Assembly: GCF_039548895.1 (NCBI RefSeq)
Contig: NZ_JBCLVG010000002.1
Strand: one strand, 5' to 3'
Length of the DNA: 64,000 bases
Source of the DNA: Orlajensenia stereocauli
Lineage (GTDB): Bacteria > Actinomycetota > Actinomycetes > Actinomycetales > Microbacteriaceae
Shown here: in pieces, positions 6,696-14,400 of the stretch
Layout of the letters: each line of letters opens with the position of its first letter
Numbering within the stretch: position 1 is the stretch's first letter
Made by a program: the position numbers and the translations under genes
Notes under the pieces: model-generated
What the model saw: the letters and a program-made list of their open reading frames with translations, nothing else
Told to the model about the DNA's origin: nothing
Database searches by the model: none

Positions 6696-9350
6696 GTGAC
6701 CTTCATCTCGACGCCCCTGGAAGAACCCGGCCGCGACGTGGTGCGAGGCGGTGTTGCCGACGCTCTGCGCTCCGACGTGAGCCTCCTCGGCAGCCTGCTC
6801 GGCCGCATCCTCACCGAGGCCGGCGGGCCGGAACTGCTGCACGACGTGGAGAGCCTGCGCGGTCTCGCGATCGAGGCCTACGAGGGCGACGGGCGCGTCT
6901 CCATCGAGGCGGCGGAGGAGCTCGTCGAGTCGTTCACGCCCACCCGCGCCGAGCAGGTCGCGCGGGCGTTCACCGTCTACTTCCACCTCGTCAACCTCGC
7001 CGAGGAGCACCACCGCGTGCGCGTGCTGCGTTCGCGTGACACGTCGAAGACGGATGCCGCCAGTGACACCCTCCCCGGAGCCCTCGCCCGCCTCGTCGAC
7101 GAGGTCGGCGCAGACGAGGCTGCTGCTCGCCTGCAGGGACTGCGCTTCCACCCCGTGCTGACCGCCCACCCGACCGAGGCGCGGCGCCGGGCCGTGGCAT
7201 CCGCGATTCGACGCATCTCGGAGCAGCTCGACCGCCACGACGTGGTGCGCCCCGACAGCTCGGCGGCCATCGAGGTGCACCGCCGCATGCTCGAGGAGAT
7301 CGACACCCTGTGGCGCACCTCGCCGATCCGCACGACGCGTCCAACGCCGCTCGACGAGGTGCGCACGGCGATGAGCATCTTCGACCAGACGCTGTTCGAG
7401 GTCGTCCCTCGGGTCTACCGCATGCTCGACGACGCTCTTCAGCCCGATGCCGCCGGGGTCGCGCCCGCTGCCGCACCCGCGTTCATGCGCCTCGGAACCT
7501 GGATCGGCGGCGACCGTGACGGCAACCCGTTCGTCACCGCCGACACCACCCTCGAGGCCGCCCGCATCGCATCCGAGCACGTGCTGTTCGGGCTGGAACG
7601 GGCGGCGACCCGCATCGGTCGAACGTTGACGATCGACTCCAGCGACACCCCGGCATCGGCCGATCTGAAGGCGTTGTGGGAGCGCCAGAGCGAACTGGCC
7701 GGTGCCGTGGCATCGCAGATCGGAACGCGAGCGCCGCACGAGCCGCATCGCCGCGTGCTGCTCGTCGTGGCGTCGCGCATCGCCGCGACGCGCACGGGCG
7801 ACAAGGCTCTCGCCTACAGCGGACCCGAGGAACTGATCGCCGAGCTGCGCGTCATCCAGAGCTCGCTGAGTGCCGGCGGCGCTCGCCGCAGCGCCTACGG
7901 AGAGCTGCAGGCGCTGGTGTGGCAGGTGCAGACCTTCGGGTTCCACCTCGCGGAGCTCGAGGTGCGCCAGCACTCCAAGGTGCACCGCGAGACTCTCGCC
8001 GAGGTGCGCGCCGGCGGCGAGCTGGGCGACATGAGCCAGGAGGTGCTCGCCGTCTTCCGCACGATCAAGAAGCTGCAGGACACCTACGGCGTGAACGCCT
8101 CGCGCCGCTACATCGTCTCGTTCACCCAGAGTGCACAGGACCTCGCCACGGTCTACGAGCTGGCGGATGCCGCCCTCGGGGCCGACGCCCCGGTGCTCGA
8201 CGCCGTGCCGCTGTTCGAGACCTTCGCCGACCTCGAGGCCTCGGTCGACATCCTGAACGGAATGCTCGAGCTTCCGGCCGTGCAGGCCCGCCTCGCCGCG
8301 ACGGGTCGCAAGGTCGAGGTGATGCTCGGCTACTCCGACTCATCGAAAGACGTCGGGCCCGTGGCGGCAGCCCTGGCGCTCGACACGGCGCAGGCCCGCA
8401 TCTCGAACTGGGCCGCCGAGAACGACATCGTCCTCACCCTGTTCCACGGGCGCGGTGGAGCCCTCGGCCGTGGAGGCGGACCGGCCAACGAGGCCGTGAT
8501 GGCCCAGCCTCCCGGATCGGTCGACGGACGCTTCAAGCTCACCGAGCAGGGCGAGGTGATCTTCGCGCAGTACGGAGACCAGTCCATCGCCGAGCGTCAC
8601 ATCGAGCAGATGGCCGCTGCCGCGCTCCTGGCATCTGCCCCGGCGAACGAGGAGGCCAACAGGGTGGCTGCGGCGGAGTTCCGCTCGCTCGCCGGCCGCC
8701 TCGACGAGACCTCGCGCGCACGCTTCTTCGAGCTGGTGAAGGCCGACGGCTTCGCGCCGTGGTTCGCGCAGGTCACCCCCATGGAGGAGATCGGGCTGCT
8801 GGCCCTCGGCTCGCGTCCGGCCCGCCGCGGACTCTCGGTGGAGTCGCTCGAAGACCTGCGGGCCATTCCGTGGGTGTTCTCGTGGACCCAGGCGCGTATC
8901 AACCTCACCGGCTGGTTCGGTCTCGGCACAGCGCTGAAGGCCGTGGGCGACATCGACGAGCTGCGGGCCGCCTATGCACGCTGGCCGCTGTTCGCCGCGA
9001 TGATCGACAACGTCGAGATGTCATTGGCGAAGACGGATGTGCGCCTCGCCGAGCGCTATCTCGCACTGGGCTCCCGTGACGACCTGCGCGACCTCGTGCT
9101 CGACGAGATGGCTCTCACCCGCGAGTGGGTGCTGCGCACGAGTGGAAACGGCGAGCTGCTGGAGCGCCGCCCGGTGCTGCAGCGCGCCGTGCGCCTGCGC
9201 AGCCCATACGTCGACGCGCTCTCCCTGCTCCAGCTGCGGGCGTTGCGTGCCCTGCGATCGGCGGAGGGGTCGGATGCCGCAGCCGAACCGCTGCGGCTGC
9301 TGCTCTTCACGGTCAATGGCGTCGCCGCCGGCCTGCAGAACACCGGCTAG
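6696..9350 (+). CDS. ppc: Phosphoenolpyruvate carboxylase
   Basis: 884 aa, GTG start (GTG-ACC-TTC). It converts PEP and bicarbonate to oxaloacetate, replenishing the TCA cycle. Diagnostic sites are the catalytic-His motif LTAHPTEARRR near residue 155, the glycine-rich FHGRGGALGRGGGP loop near residue 583, and the invariant C-terminus QNTG. It is full length for bacterial PEPC. The TAG stop lies inside a small palindrome shared with the stop of the convergent J-domain gene, the two coding regions overlapping tail to tail by 4 nt. Nothing suggests operonic partners. Confidence 0.97.
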   Translation: MTFISTPLEEPGRDVVRGGVADALRSDVSLLGSLLGRILTEAGGPELLHDVESLRGLAIEAYEGDGRVSIEAAEELVESFTPTRAEQVARAFTVYFHLVNLAEEHHRVRVLRSRDTSKTDAASDTLPGALARLVDEVGADEAAARLQGLRFHPVLTAHPTEARRRAVASAIRRISEQLDRHDVVRPDSSAAIEVHRRMLEEIDTLWRTSPIRTTRPTPLDEVRTAMSIFDQTLFEVVPRVYRMLDDALQPDAAGVAPAAAPAFMRLGTWIGGDRDGNPFVTADTTLEAARIASEHVLFGLERAATRIGRTLTIDSSDTPASADLKALWERQSELAGAVASQIGTRAPHEPHRRVLLVVASRIAATRTGDKALAYSGPEELIAELRVIQSSLSAGGARRSAYGELQALVWQVQTFGFHLAELEVRQHSKVHRETLAEVRAGGELGDMSQEVLAVFRTIKKLQDTYGVNASRRYIVSFTQSAQDLATVYELADAALGADAPVLDAVPLFETFADLEASVDILNGMLELPAVQARLAATGRKVEVMLGYSDSSKDVGPVAAALALDTAQARISNWAAENDIVLTLFHGRGGALGRGGGPANEAVMAQPPGSVDGRFKLTEQGEVIFAQYGDQSIAERHIEQMAAAALLASAPANEEANRVAAAEFRSLAGRLDETSRARFFELVKADGFAPWFAQVTPMEEIGLLALGSRPARRGLSVESLEDLRAIPWVFSWTQARINLTGWFGLGTALKAVGDIDELRAAYARWPLFAAMIDNVEMSLAKTDVRLAERYLALGSRDDLRDLVLDEMALTREWVLRTSGNGELLERRPVLQRAVRLRSPYVDALSLLQLRALRALRSAEGSDAAAEPLRLLLFTVNGVAAGLQNTG

Positions 9351-9357
9351 GAGCCGG
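9343..9357. terminator. Compact palindrome spanning both convergent stop codons
   Basis: CCGGCT-AGG-AGCCGG: 6-bp perfect arms with a 3-nt loop. The ppc stop (9348-9350) and the antisense stop of the J-domain gene (9347-9349) both lie inside it. It could form a hairpin in either transcript, but it is short and lacks a T-run. Confidence 0.35.
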
Positions 9358-10213
9358 AGGCGGGGTGGCCGGTGCCTCCGGTGGTTCGGGCCGGGTGCGC
9401 CCGTGCCTCCTGACGCGACCGGCCGATGAGCACGAGCGCGAGGAACGGGCTCGCGGTGACGAATGCCGCGAACGACGTGAACACGAGGGTGCTGAACGTG
9501 AACGGCGCGGAGATGATCGCCGAGGCTATGAACGCGAGCACCACCGCTCCCGCCAGTGCCACCCCCACGCTGCCGAGCCAGGGAACGCCTGTTGCGGCAT
9601 AGCCCGCGCATGACGCCACGGCCAGCAGGCAGACGAGCTCGGCCACGAGCATCACGGGCAGGTACCAGTCCGAGTGCGGAGGAATGCGGAAGCTGCCGGG
9701 GGAGAGGCCCACGGCGTTGCTGGAGAACAGCAGTGCCACCAGCGCCGCGACGACGATCACGACACCCCGCACGACTGCCCGCTGCCGCCGCGTGGCCTCC
9801 CGCATGGCGTGGTCGGGCCGCGTCATCCAGATTCCGTCGTCGCCTGCACCGGGCGCTGCGTAGTCGCCTGAGGCCGGCGCACGGTGGGAGGTTCCCGACG
9901 TGCGGGGCGCTGGGTTGTCGTCGACGTGCGGTGGGCGGGTGGCCGACGAGGTTCCGGATGCCGCAGGCCCGGGCCCACCTCCGCCGTATCCGTAGAGCCT
10001 GAGCACCTCGTAGGCCTCGGTCAGGCGGATGAAGTGGGCCGCGGCATCCGTCTGCTGCTTCGGTGTGCCACCGGCGAAGCGGTCGGGATGAGCGAGGCGG
10101 GCTCGCGCGTTGTACGCCGCTCGGATCTCGGTCGGGGTCGCAGTGGGGGAGACGCCCAGGATCGCCGCCGCCCGCTCGGGAGTCATGGCGCCGTGGTACT
10201 GCGTGCTCGCCAT
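9347..10213 (-). CDS. Membrane-anchored J-domain (DnaJ-like) protein
   Basis: 288 aa from the ATG at 10213 (GGGAGCG upstream; a second ATG at 10186 is possible). The N-terminal ~70 residues are a J domain: AAAILGVSPTATPTEIRAAYN, then the HPD tripeptide in AHPDRFAGG, then helix III EAYEVLRLYGY. A Gly/Pro/Ser/Thr-rich linker (about 75-145) leads to four predicted membrane segments in the C-terminal half. HPD predicts stimulation of an Hsp70 (DnaK) ATPase at the membrane; no G/F, zinc-finger or substrate domain of true DnaJ is present. Such small J-proteins are common in Actinobacteria without assigned clients. Confidence 0.8.
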   Translation of the reverse strand: MASTQYHGAMTPERAAAILGVSPTATPTEIRAAYNARARLAHPDRFAGGTPKQQTDAAAHFIRLTEAYEVLRLYGYGGGGPGPAASGTSSATRPPHVDDNPAPRTSGTSHRAPASGDYAAPGAGDDGIWMTRPDHAMREATRRQRAVVRGVVIVVAALVALLFSSNAVGLSPGSFRIPPHSDWYLPVMLVAELVCLLAVASCAGYAATGVPWLGSVGVALAGAVVLAFIASAIISAPFTFSTLVFTSFAAFVTASPFLALVLIGRSRQEARAHPARTTGGTGHPASGS

Positions 10214-10292
10214 TCGTCCACGCTCCCTTCGCCCGGAACGACTCCAGTCTGCGGCATCCGGCACCTCGAACGGCAGGGTGGATGGCCTCGAG

Positions 10293-11018
10293 TCAGTGCT
10301 CGACGTGTCGGACCGATGCGGTGACGGGTGCCTCTCGCCTCGCTCTGCGCGGATGCGGATGGAGAGAGGCCACCGCTGCGAGTCCGAGCCCTGTGCCGAT
10401 CAGTTGCGCGAGGATGTATCCCGGCGTCGACGATGGGGCGATACCGGCGAACGTATCGCTGAACATGCGACCGATGGTGATGGCGGGGTTCGCGAAACTC
10501 GCCGAGCTCGTGAAGAAGTAGGCGGCACCGATGTAGGTGCCGACGGCGGCCGGTGCCCACTCGGAGCGACCGGTCCGCGCGAGGCTGAAGATGACGAGGA
10601 TCAACCCGGCCGTCGCCACGATCTCGGCGAGGAAATGGGGCCCCGTGAGGCGGTCGGTCGTGCTCAGACCAGTCGGCACACCGAACATGGCGTTGGCCAG
10701 CACGGCGCCGGTGATGCACCCGAGAATCTGCGCCGGCACGTAGAACCCGACGTCACGCCACGGCCGATCTCCGAGCAGTGAGTCGGCGAGGGAGACAGCA
10801 GGGTTGAAATGCGCTCCGCTCACCGGCCCGAAGATCAGGATCAACGCGAAGAGTCCCAGCGCCGTCGCGAATGCGTTCTCGAGGAGCTGCAGCCCGACGT
10901 CGTCCGGAGAGAGGGTGCTCGCTGCGATCCCGGATCCCACAACGAGGGCGGTGAGGAGTGCGCTGCCCAGGAATTCACCGAAGACGGGGCGCACGTGCCG
11001 CCCGGCCTCCGTCGTCAC
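10293..11018 (-). CDS. MIP-family aquaporin/glyceroporin in an arsenic cluster (AqpS-like)
   Basis: 241 aa, GTG start overlapping the arsR stop (GTGA), so the two are translated together. Six hydrophobic segments and two half-helices carry NPA motifs at 72-74 (HFNPAVS) and 177-179 (FANPAIT), with the selectivity-filter Arg at 184. Aquaglyceroporins conduct uncharged As(OH)3. In the Sinorhizobium meliloti arsR-aqpS-arsC-arsH operon such a channel replaces an arsenite pump, and the same logic fits here because no Acr3 or ArsB gene is visible. Function as an arsenite exit channel is inferred from linkage with arsR. A general water/glycerol channel is the alternative. Confidence 0.85.
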   Translation of the reverse strand: MTTEAGRHVRPVFGEFLGSALLTALVVGSGIAASTLSPDDVGLQLLENAFATALGLFALILIFGPVSGAHFNPAVSLADSLLGDRPWRDVGFYVPAQILGCITGAVLANAMFGVPTGLSTTDRLTGPHFLAEIVATAGLILVIFSLARTGRSEWAPAAVGTYIGAAYFFTSSASFANPAITIGRMFSDTFAGIAPSSTPGYILAQLIGTGLGLAAVASLHPHPRRARREAPVTASVRHVEH

Positions 11019-11371
11019 GCGCTGGTCAAGAGGCGGGAGACGGCGTCGAGAGAGCCGGGGACGAGCTTGAAGTACGCCCACGTGCCACGCTGCGTTCGAC
11101 TCAGGAAGCCGGCATCGACGAGGACCTTCAAGTGGTGGGACACCGTCGGCTGGCTGAGTCCCACAGGCTCGGTCAGGTCGCAGGCGCAGGCCTCTGCGCC
11201 CTCGGATGCCGCCACGATCGAGATCAGGCGCAGCCGCGTGGGGTCGGCGAGGGCCTTGAGCGACCGGGCGAGGTCGTCGGCCTTACGGGCGGTCAATGTC
11301 TCCCGTGTCAGGGGCGCACAACATGCAGCAGCGTCGGTGATCGGTAACAGAGTGGGTGTCGACACATCCAC
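11015..11371 (-). CDS. arsR: ArsR-family As(III)-responsive repressor
   Basis: 118 aa winged-helix protein of the ArsR/SmtB family (LADPTRLRLISIV ... LSQPTVSHHLKVLVDAGF). It has an N-terminal vicinal cysteine pair (C17, C18) and a CxC in the region before the recognition helix (C62, C64). This recalls the corynebacterial ArsR type, where an N-terminal Cys pair plus a Cys near the DNA-binding helices forms the As(III) site. It is divergent from arsO and transcribed with the aquaporin downstream. The likely operators are the two ATAT.GA-N6-TC.ATAT-type palindromes in the 89-nt divergent gap. Confidence 0.92.
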   Translation of the reverse strand: MDVSTPTLLPITDAAACCAPLTRETLTARKADDLARSLKALADPTRLRLISIVAASEGAEACACDLTEPVGLSQPTVSHHLKVLVDAGFLSRTQRGTWAYFKLVPGSLDAVSRLLTSA

Positions 11372-11381
11372 AGCCTACTGG

Positions 11382-11438
11382 ATATTGACATTCATCGATA
11401 TAGGGATCCATACTCGGTATATCGAGATTCATCGATAC
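11382..11438. promoter_or_regulatory. Two ArsR-type operators flanking the arsO promoter
   Basis: Operator 1 (11382-11401) reads ATATTGA-N6-TCGATAT with one mismatch; operator 2 (11419-11438) reads ATATCGA-N6-TCGATAC. Both contain ATTCATCGATA, 37 nt apart. A plausible arsO promoter lies between and across them: TTGACA (11385-11390), 18-nt spacer, CATACT (11409-11414). Operator 1 therefore overlaps the -35 box and operator 2 the start-site region. Binding by the adjacent ArsR is inferred. Confidence 0.65.
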
Positions 11439-11460
11439 ACATTTCACTCTCGGAGAAGTC

Positions 11461-12774
11461 ATGACCCTGATCGATCTCACCCCGACAGTTCGCCGTTCCT
11501 CCAGGCTGGACGGGCTGCCCGTGGCGATCATCGGGGCCGGGCCCATCGGCCTGGCGGCAGCGGCCAACCTCGTTGAACGAGGCGTTGATTTCGTCATCTA
11601 CGAGCGGGGGGATTCGATCGCGTCCAGCATGCGGTCCTGGCGACACATCCGGCTGTTCTCGCCGTGGGAGCACCTGATCGATCCTGCTGCCAGGCGACTG
11701 CTCGCAGCCACCGGTTGGCAGGAGCCTCCGGTCGGCGTCGCGCCATACGCGGCCGGCATCATCGACGACTATCTCGCACCGCTGGCAGCCCTCGAACCGA
11801 TCGCCTCCCGCACCCGCACCTCGGTCTCGGTCGAATCGGTGTCTCGCGAGGGTATGGACCGCACTCGATCGACCGGGCGCGCGACGACCCCGTTCGTCCT
11901 TCGTCTGCGCGAGGGTGCCGAGTTGTCTGAGGTGACAGTGCGGGCCGTCATCGACGCCTCCGGCACCTACGAGAACCCGAACAGCCTCGGCTCGAACGGT
12001 CTCATCCCGCTCGGCTACGCAGAGGTCTCAGACCACGTCAGCCACGCCCTGCCCGACGTGCTCGGAACTGAACGAGCACGGTTCGCCGGCAAGCACACCG
12101 TCGTCGTCGGCGCCGGCCACTCCGCAGCCAACACCCTCATCGATCTGGCGAAGCTCGCCCGTGAGGAGTCGGGGACCACCGTGTCCTGGCTCATCCGCAA
12201 CAGCTCTGCAGTGAGGGTGTCCGGTTCGGCTGATGATGAGCTGCCAGGTCGAGCCTCTCTGGGTCAGCGTGTCGAGCGGCTCGTCGCCTCCGGCGCGATC
12301 GAGCGCATCGACCGGTTCGAGATCGTCCGCCTCGAGGCATCCGGCGCCGCAGTGGACATCGTCGGGAGTCGAGCCGGCGTCATCGAGGCGATCCATGCCG
12401 ACGTCGTCGTCAACGCGACGGGATTCCGCCCGAACCTCGACATGCTTCGAGAGATCCGGCTGGAGCTCGATGACATCGTCGAGGCTCCACGCCGTCTCGC
12501 GCCACTGATCGACCCGAACCTGCACAGCTGCGGCACCGTCGCACCCCACGGTTTCGCCGAACTCAGGCAACCGGAACCCGACTTCTTCATCGCCGGGATG
12601 AAGAGTTACGGCCGAGCCCCCACGTTCCTGCTCGCGACGGGCTACGAACAGGTGCGTTCGATCACGGCCTGGTTGGATGACGACCTGGCCGCGGCGAGCA
12701 ACGTCGAGCTGGTCCTGCCTGCCACCGGCGTGTGCTCGACCGATGACGCCTCCGGGTCTTCCTGCTGCTCCTGA
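11461..12774 (+). CDS. arsO: FAD/NAD(P)-dependent flavoprotein monooxygenase ArsO
   Basis: 437 aa; GGAGAAG lies just before the ATG. Two Rossmann motifs are visible: FAD-binding IIGAGPIGLAAAANL (G25-x-G27-xx-G30) and NAD(P)-binding VVVGAGHSAANTL near residue 218. Family relatives annotated ArsO occur in arsenic operons and are proposed flavin monooxygenases; their substrate is not settled. The C-terminus ends in a Cys-bearing tail (C425, C435, C436), a possible As(III) or metal site. Divergent from arsR and followed after 26 nt by the ArsR-ArsC fusion gene. A pyridine-nucleotide oxidoreductase acting on another substrate is the alternative. Confidence 0.8.
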   Translation: MTLIDLTPTVRRSSRLDGLPVAIIGAGPIGLAAAANLVERGVDFVIYERGDSIASSMRSWRHIRLFSPWEHLIDPAARRLLAATGWQEPPVGVAPYAAGIIDDYLAPLAALEPIASRTRTSVSVESVSREGMDRTRSTGRATTPFVLRLREGAELSEVTVRAVIDASGTYENPNSLGSNGLIPLGYAEVSDHVSHALPDVLGTERARFAGKHTVVVGAGHSAANTLIDLAKLAREESGTTVSWLIRNSSAVRVSGSADDELPGRASLGQRVERLVASGAIERIDRFEIVRLEASGAAVDIVGSRAGVIEAIHADVVVNATGFRPNLDMLREIRLELDDIVEAPRRLAPLIDPNLHSCGTVAPHGFAELRQPEPDFFIAGMKSYGRAPTFLLATGYEQVRSITAWLDDDLAAASNVELVLPATGVCSTDDASGSSCCS

Positions 12775-12785
12775 ATGCGCGATCG

Positions 12786-12803
12786 CATAGACTTCGGTCT
12801 ATG
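12786..12803. promoter_or_regulatory. CATAGA-N6-TCTATG operator overlapping the start codon of the arsR-arsC fusion
   Basis: Perfect inverted repeat CATAGA-CTTCGG-TCTATG. The last three bases are the ATG of the fusion gene. TAGACT (12788-12793) could serve as the -10 box, which would put transcription at or next to the ATG and make the mRNA leaderless; no ribosome-binding site is visible. An identical core recurs before arsC at 13736. Confidence 0.65.
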
Positions 12804-13694
12804 AGTGATGTCCAGGCGTCGGCACCCACCGCAGCGCTTCGGCTGTTGGCGGATCCGACGCGGGCCAAGATCATCACGCTGATCCTGAACAGCGAGGATG
12901 GGCGAGCCACTGTGACGAAGCTTGCCGAGCAACTGGATCTTTCGCAGCCCACCCTTTCTCACCACGCGAAGGCGTTGACGGATGACGGCATCCTCCAGCG
13001 GAATCCGGTCGGTCGGCAAGTCTGGTATTCGGTGGATCCTGATCGCGTCGACGAGGTGTCCGAAGCGCTCCGCACGCCAGCCGAGTCTCACTTGGATGCT
13101 GATGTACTCGGACGCATCAGCGCCGACCTCGCGCAGCGGTTCGCGGGAACGTTCGGCGCTGAGACGGTAGAGCGCTACGTCCATGAGAGCTACGCTCTGC
13201 TCGCCGAGCGGGCGAACATCACCCGCTACCTCACGTCCCTCACGTCGAAGTTCACTGCCGATCGCCTCTCTGCGTTGGCCAGAGCGCAGGCTCGACCGGT
13301 TGGTGAGATCCCTGAGGTCCTGTTCGTGTGCGTGCAGAACGCCGGACGATCGCAGATCGCGTCCGCGATCCTGCGGCACCTCGCCGGCGACAAGGTCTCG
13401 GTTCGCACTGCCGGCTCGGAACCGGCTGCCGTGGTTCGCTCGGTCGTCACGACAGCGCTGGATGAGATCGGCGTCTCGCTCGATGGCGAGTACCCGAAAC
13501 CGCTCACCGACGAAGTCGTCCGTGCTGCGGACGTCGTCATCACCATGGGCTGCGGCGATGCCTGTCCGATCTATCCCGGCAGGCGCTACCTCGACTGGGA
13601 ACTCGACGATCCGGCCGGACTCCCGCTGCCCCAGGTCCGCCGCATCCGCGACGAGATCGAAGTACACGTCCGGGAGCTCCTGACGACGCTGTGA
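12801..13694 (+). CDS. ArsR-ArsC fusion: HTH repressor domain joined to a LMW-phosphatase-type arsenate reductase
   Basis: 297 aa. Residues 1-95 are an ArsR winged helix (LLADPTRAKIITLIL, LSQPTLSHHAKAL, wing VGRQVWYSVDP). Residues 97-165 form a helical linker like the three-helix dimerisation domain found before some actinobacterial ArsC proteins (FAGTFGAETVERYVHESYALL). Residues 171-297 are ArsC with P-loop C177-x5-R183 (CVQNAGRS) and MGCGDACP (C251, C255). The HTH part contains no cysteine, so the usual As(III) site is missing; sensing may run through the reductase domain. It follows arsO and probably represses itself and arsC through the CATAGA-N6-TCTATG sites. Such fusions are known in Actinobacteria; the wiring is inferred. 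Confidence 0.88.
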   Translation: MSDVQASAPTAALRLLADPTRAKIITLILNSEDGRATVTKLAEQLDLSQPTLSHHAKALTDDGILQRNPVGRQVWYSVDPDRVDEVSEALRTPAESHLDADVLGRISADLAQRFAGTFGAETVERYVHESYALLAERANITRYLTSLTSKFTADRLSALARAQARPVGEIPEVLFVCVQNAGRSQIASAILRHLAGDKVSVRTAGSEPAAVVRSVVTTALDEIGVSLDGEYPKPLTDEVVRAADVVITMGCGDACPIYPGRRYLDWELDDPAGLPLPQVRRIRDEIEVHVRELLTTL

Positions 13695-13735
13695 TCTGAA
13701 CGGATCGTGAACTCCCCTTTCCCGGGCACTTATCC

Positions 13736-13753
13736 CATAGATATGCGTCTATG
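13736..13753. promoter_or_regulatory. CATAGA-N6-TCTATG operator upstream of arsC
   Basis: Perfect inverted repeat CATAGA-TATGCG-TCTATG in the 89-nt gap before arsC, with the same arms and spacing as the site over the fusion-gene start. TATGCT (13750-13755) overlaps its right arm and could be a -10 box. It is probably bound by the ArsR domain of the fusion protein. Confidence 0.65.
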
Positions 13754-13783
13754 CTTTAGGGACCGACTGAAAGCGAGTTCACC

Positions 13784-14194
13784 ATGGCCGACAAGCCCTC
13801 CGTCCTCTTCGTCTGCGTTCACAATGCCGGCCGCTCCCAGATGGCCGCCGGCTACATGACCGCCCTCTCCGAAGGCCGCGTCGAAGTCCTCTCCGCCGGC
13901 TCCGAGCCGAAGGACCAGATCAACCCGATCGCCATCGAGGCGATGGCCGAAGAGGGCATCGACATCGCGAACAACGTGCCGAAGATCCTCACCACCGAAG
14001 CCGTGCGAGATTCCGACGTCGTCATCACCATGGGCTGCGGCGACGCCTGCCCGATCTTCCCCGGCAAGCGCTACGAGGACTGGAAGCTGGACGACCCGGC
14101 CGGCCAGGGCATCGAGGCCGTGCGTCCCATCCGCGACGACATCAAGGCACGCATCCAAGGCCTCCTCGCCGAGATCCTCCCCGCGACCGTCTAG
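13784..14194 (+). CDS. arsC: Arsenate reductase, LMW protein-tyrosine-phosphatase type
   Basis: 136 aa. The catalytic P-loop is CVHNAGRS (C11-x5-R17), with the Asp of the family in DDPAG (104-105). Two further cysteines, C85 and C89 (MGCGDACP), could support an intramolecular disulfide relay to thioredoxin; actinobacterial relatives instead couple to mycothiol/mycoredoxin, and the sequence does not decide. It reduces As(V) to As(III), which would then leave through the aquaporin. It is closely similar to the C-terminal half of the preceding fusion, suggesting duplication. It has its own operator. Confidence 0.92.
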   Translation: MADKPSVLFVCVHNAGRSQMAAGYMTALSEGRVEVLSAGSEPKDQINPIAIEAMAEEGIDIANNVPKILTTEAVRDSDVVITMGCGDACPIFPGKRYEDWKLDDPAGQGIEAVRPIRDDIKARIQGLLAEILPATV

Positions 14195-14400
14195 GCCGAC
14201 ATCGTGCCTGACCCCAGCACACGTCGCTGGATCTTCGCCGCACATTTCAGGCTGGATGGGGCGACGCGCCGCTCTGGTGCGATGAAACGCCGGTGCGGTG
14301 TGGATCCAGTCTGAGTTGTGCGCGGGCGGGGCAGCCCACAGGGGCGCCGCGCGCCGCAACCCCGTAGCGCTCCGACCCCTGCGACGGCGAGGATGGCGGG

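Noticed and set aside
3912..7985. Minus-strand frame open for 1357 codons across the PBP gene and into ppc
   Set aside because: The part upstream of 6491 is antisense to ppc and lacks protein-like composition; a GTG with GGGGGA upstream at 6491 gives the expected PBP N-terminus.
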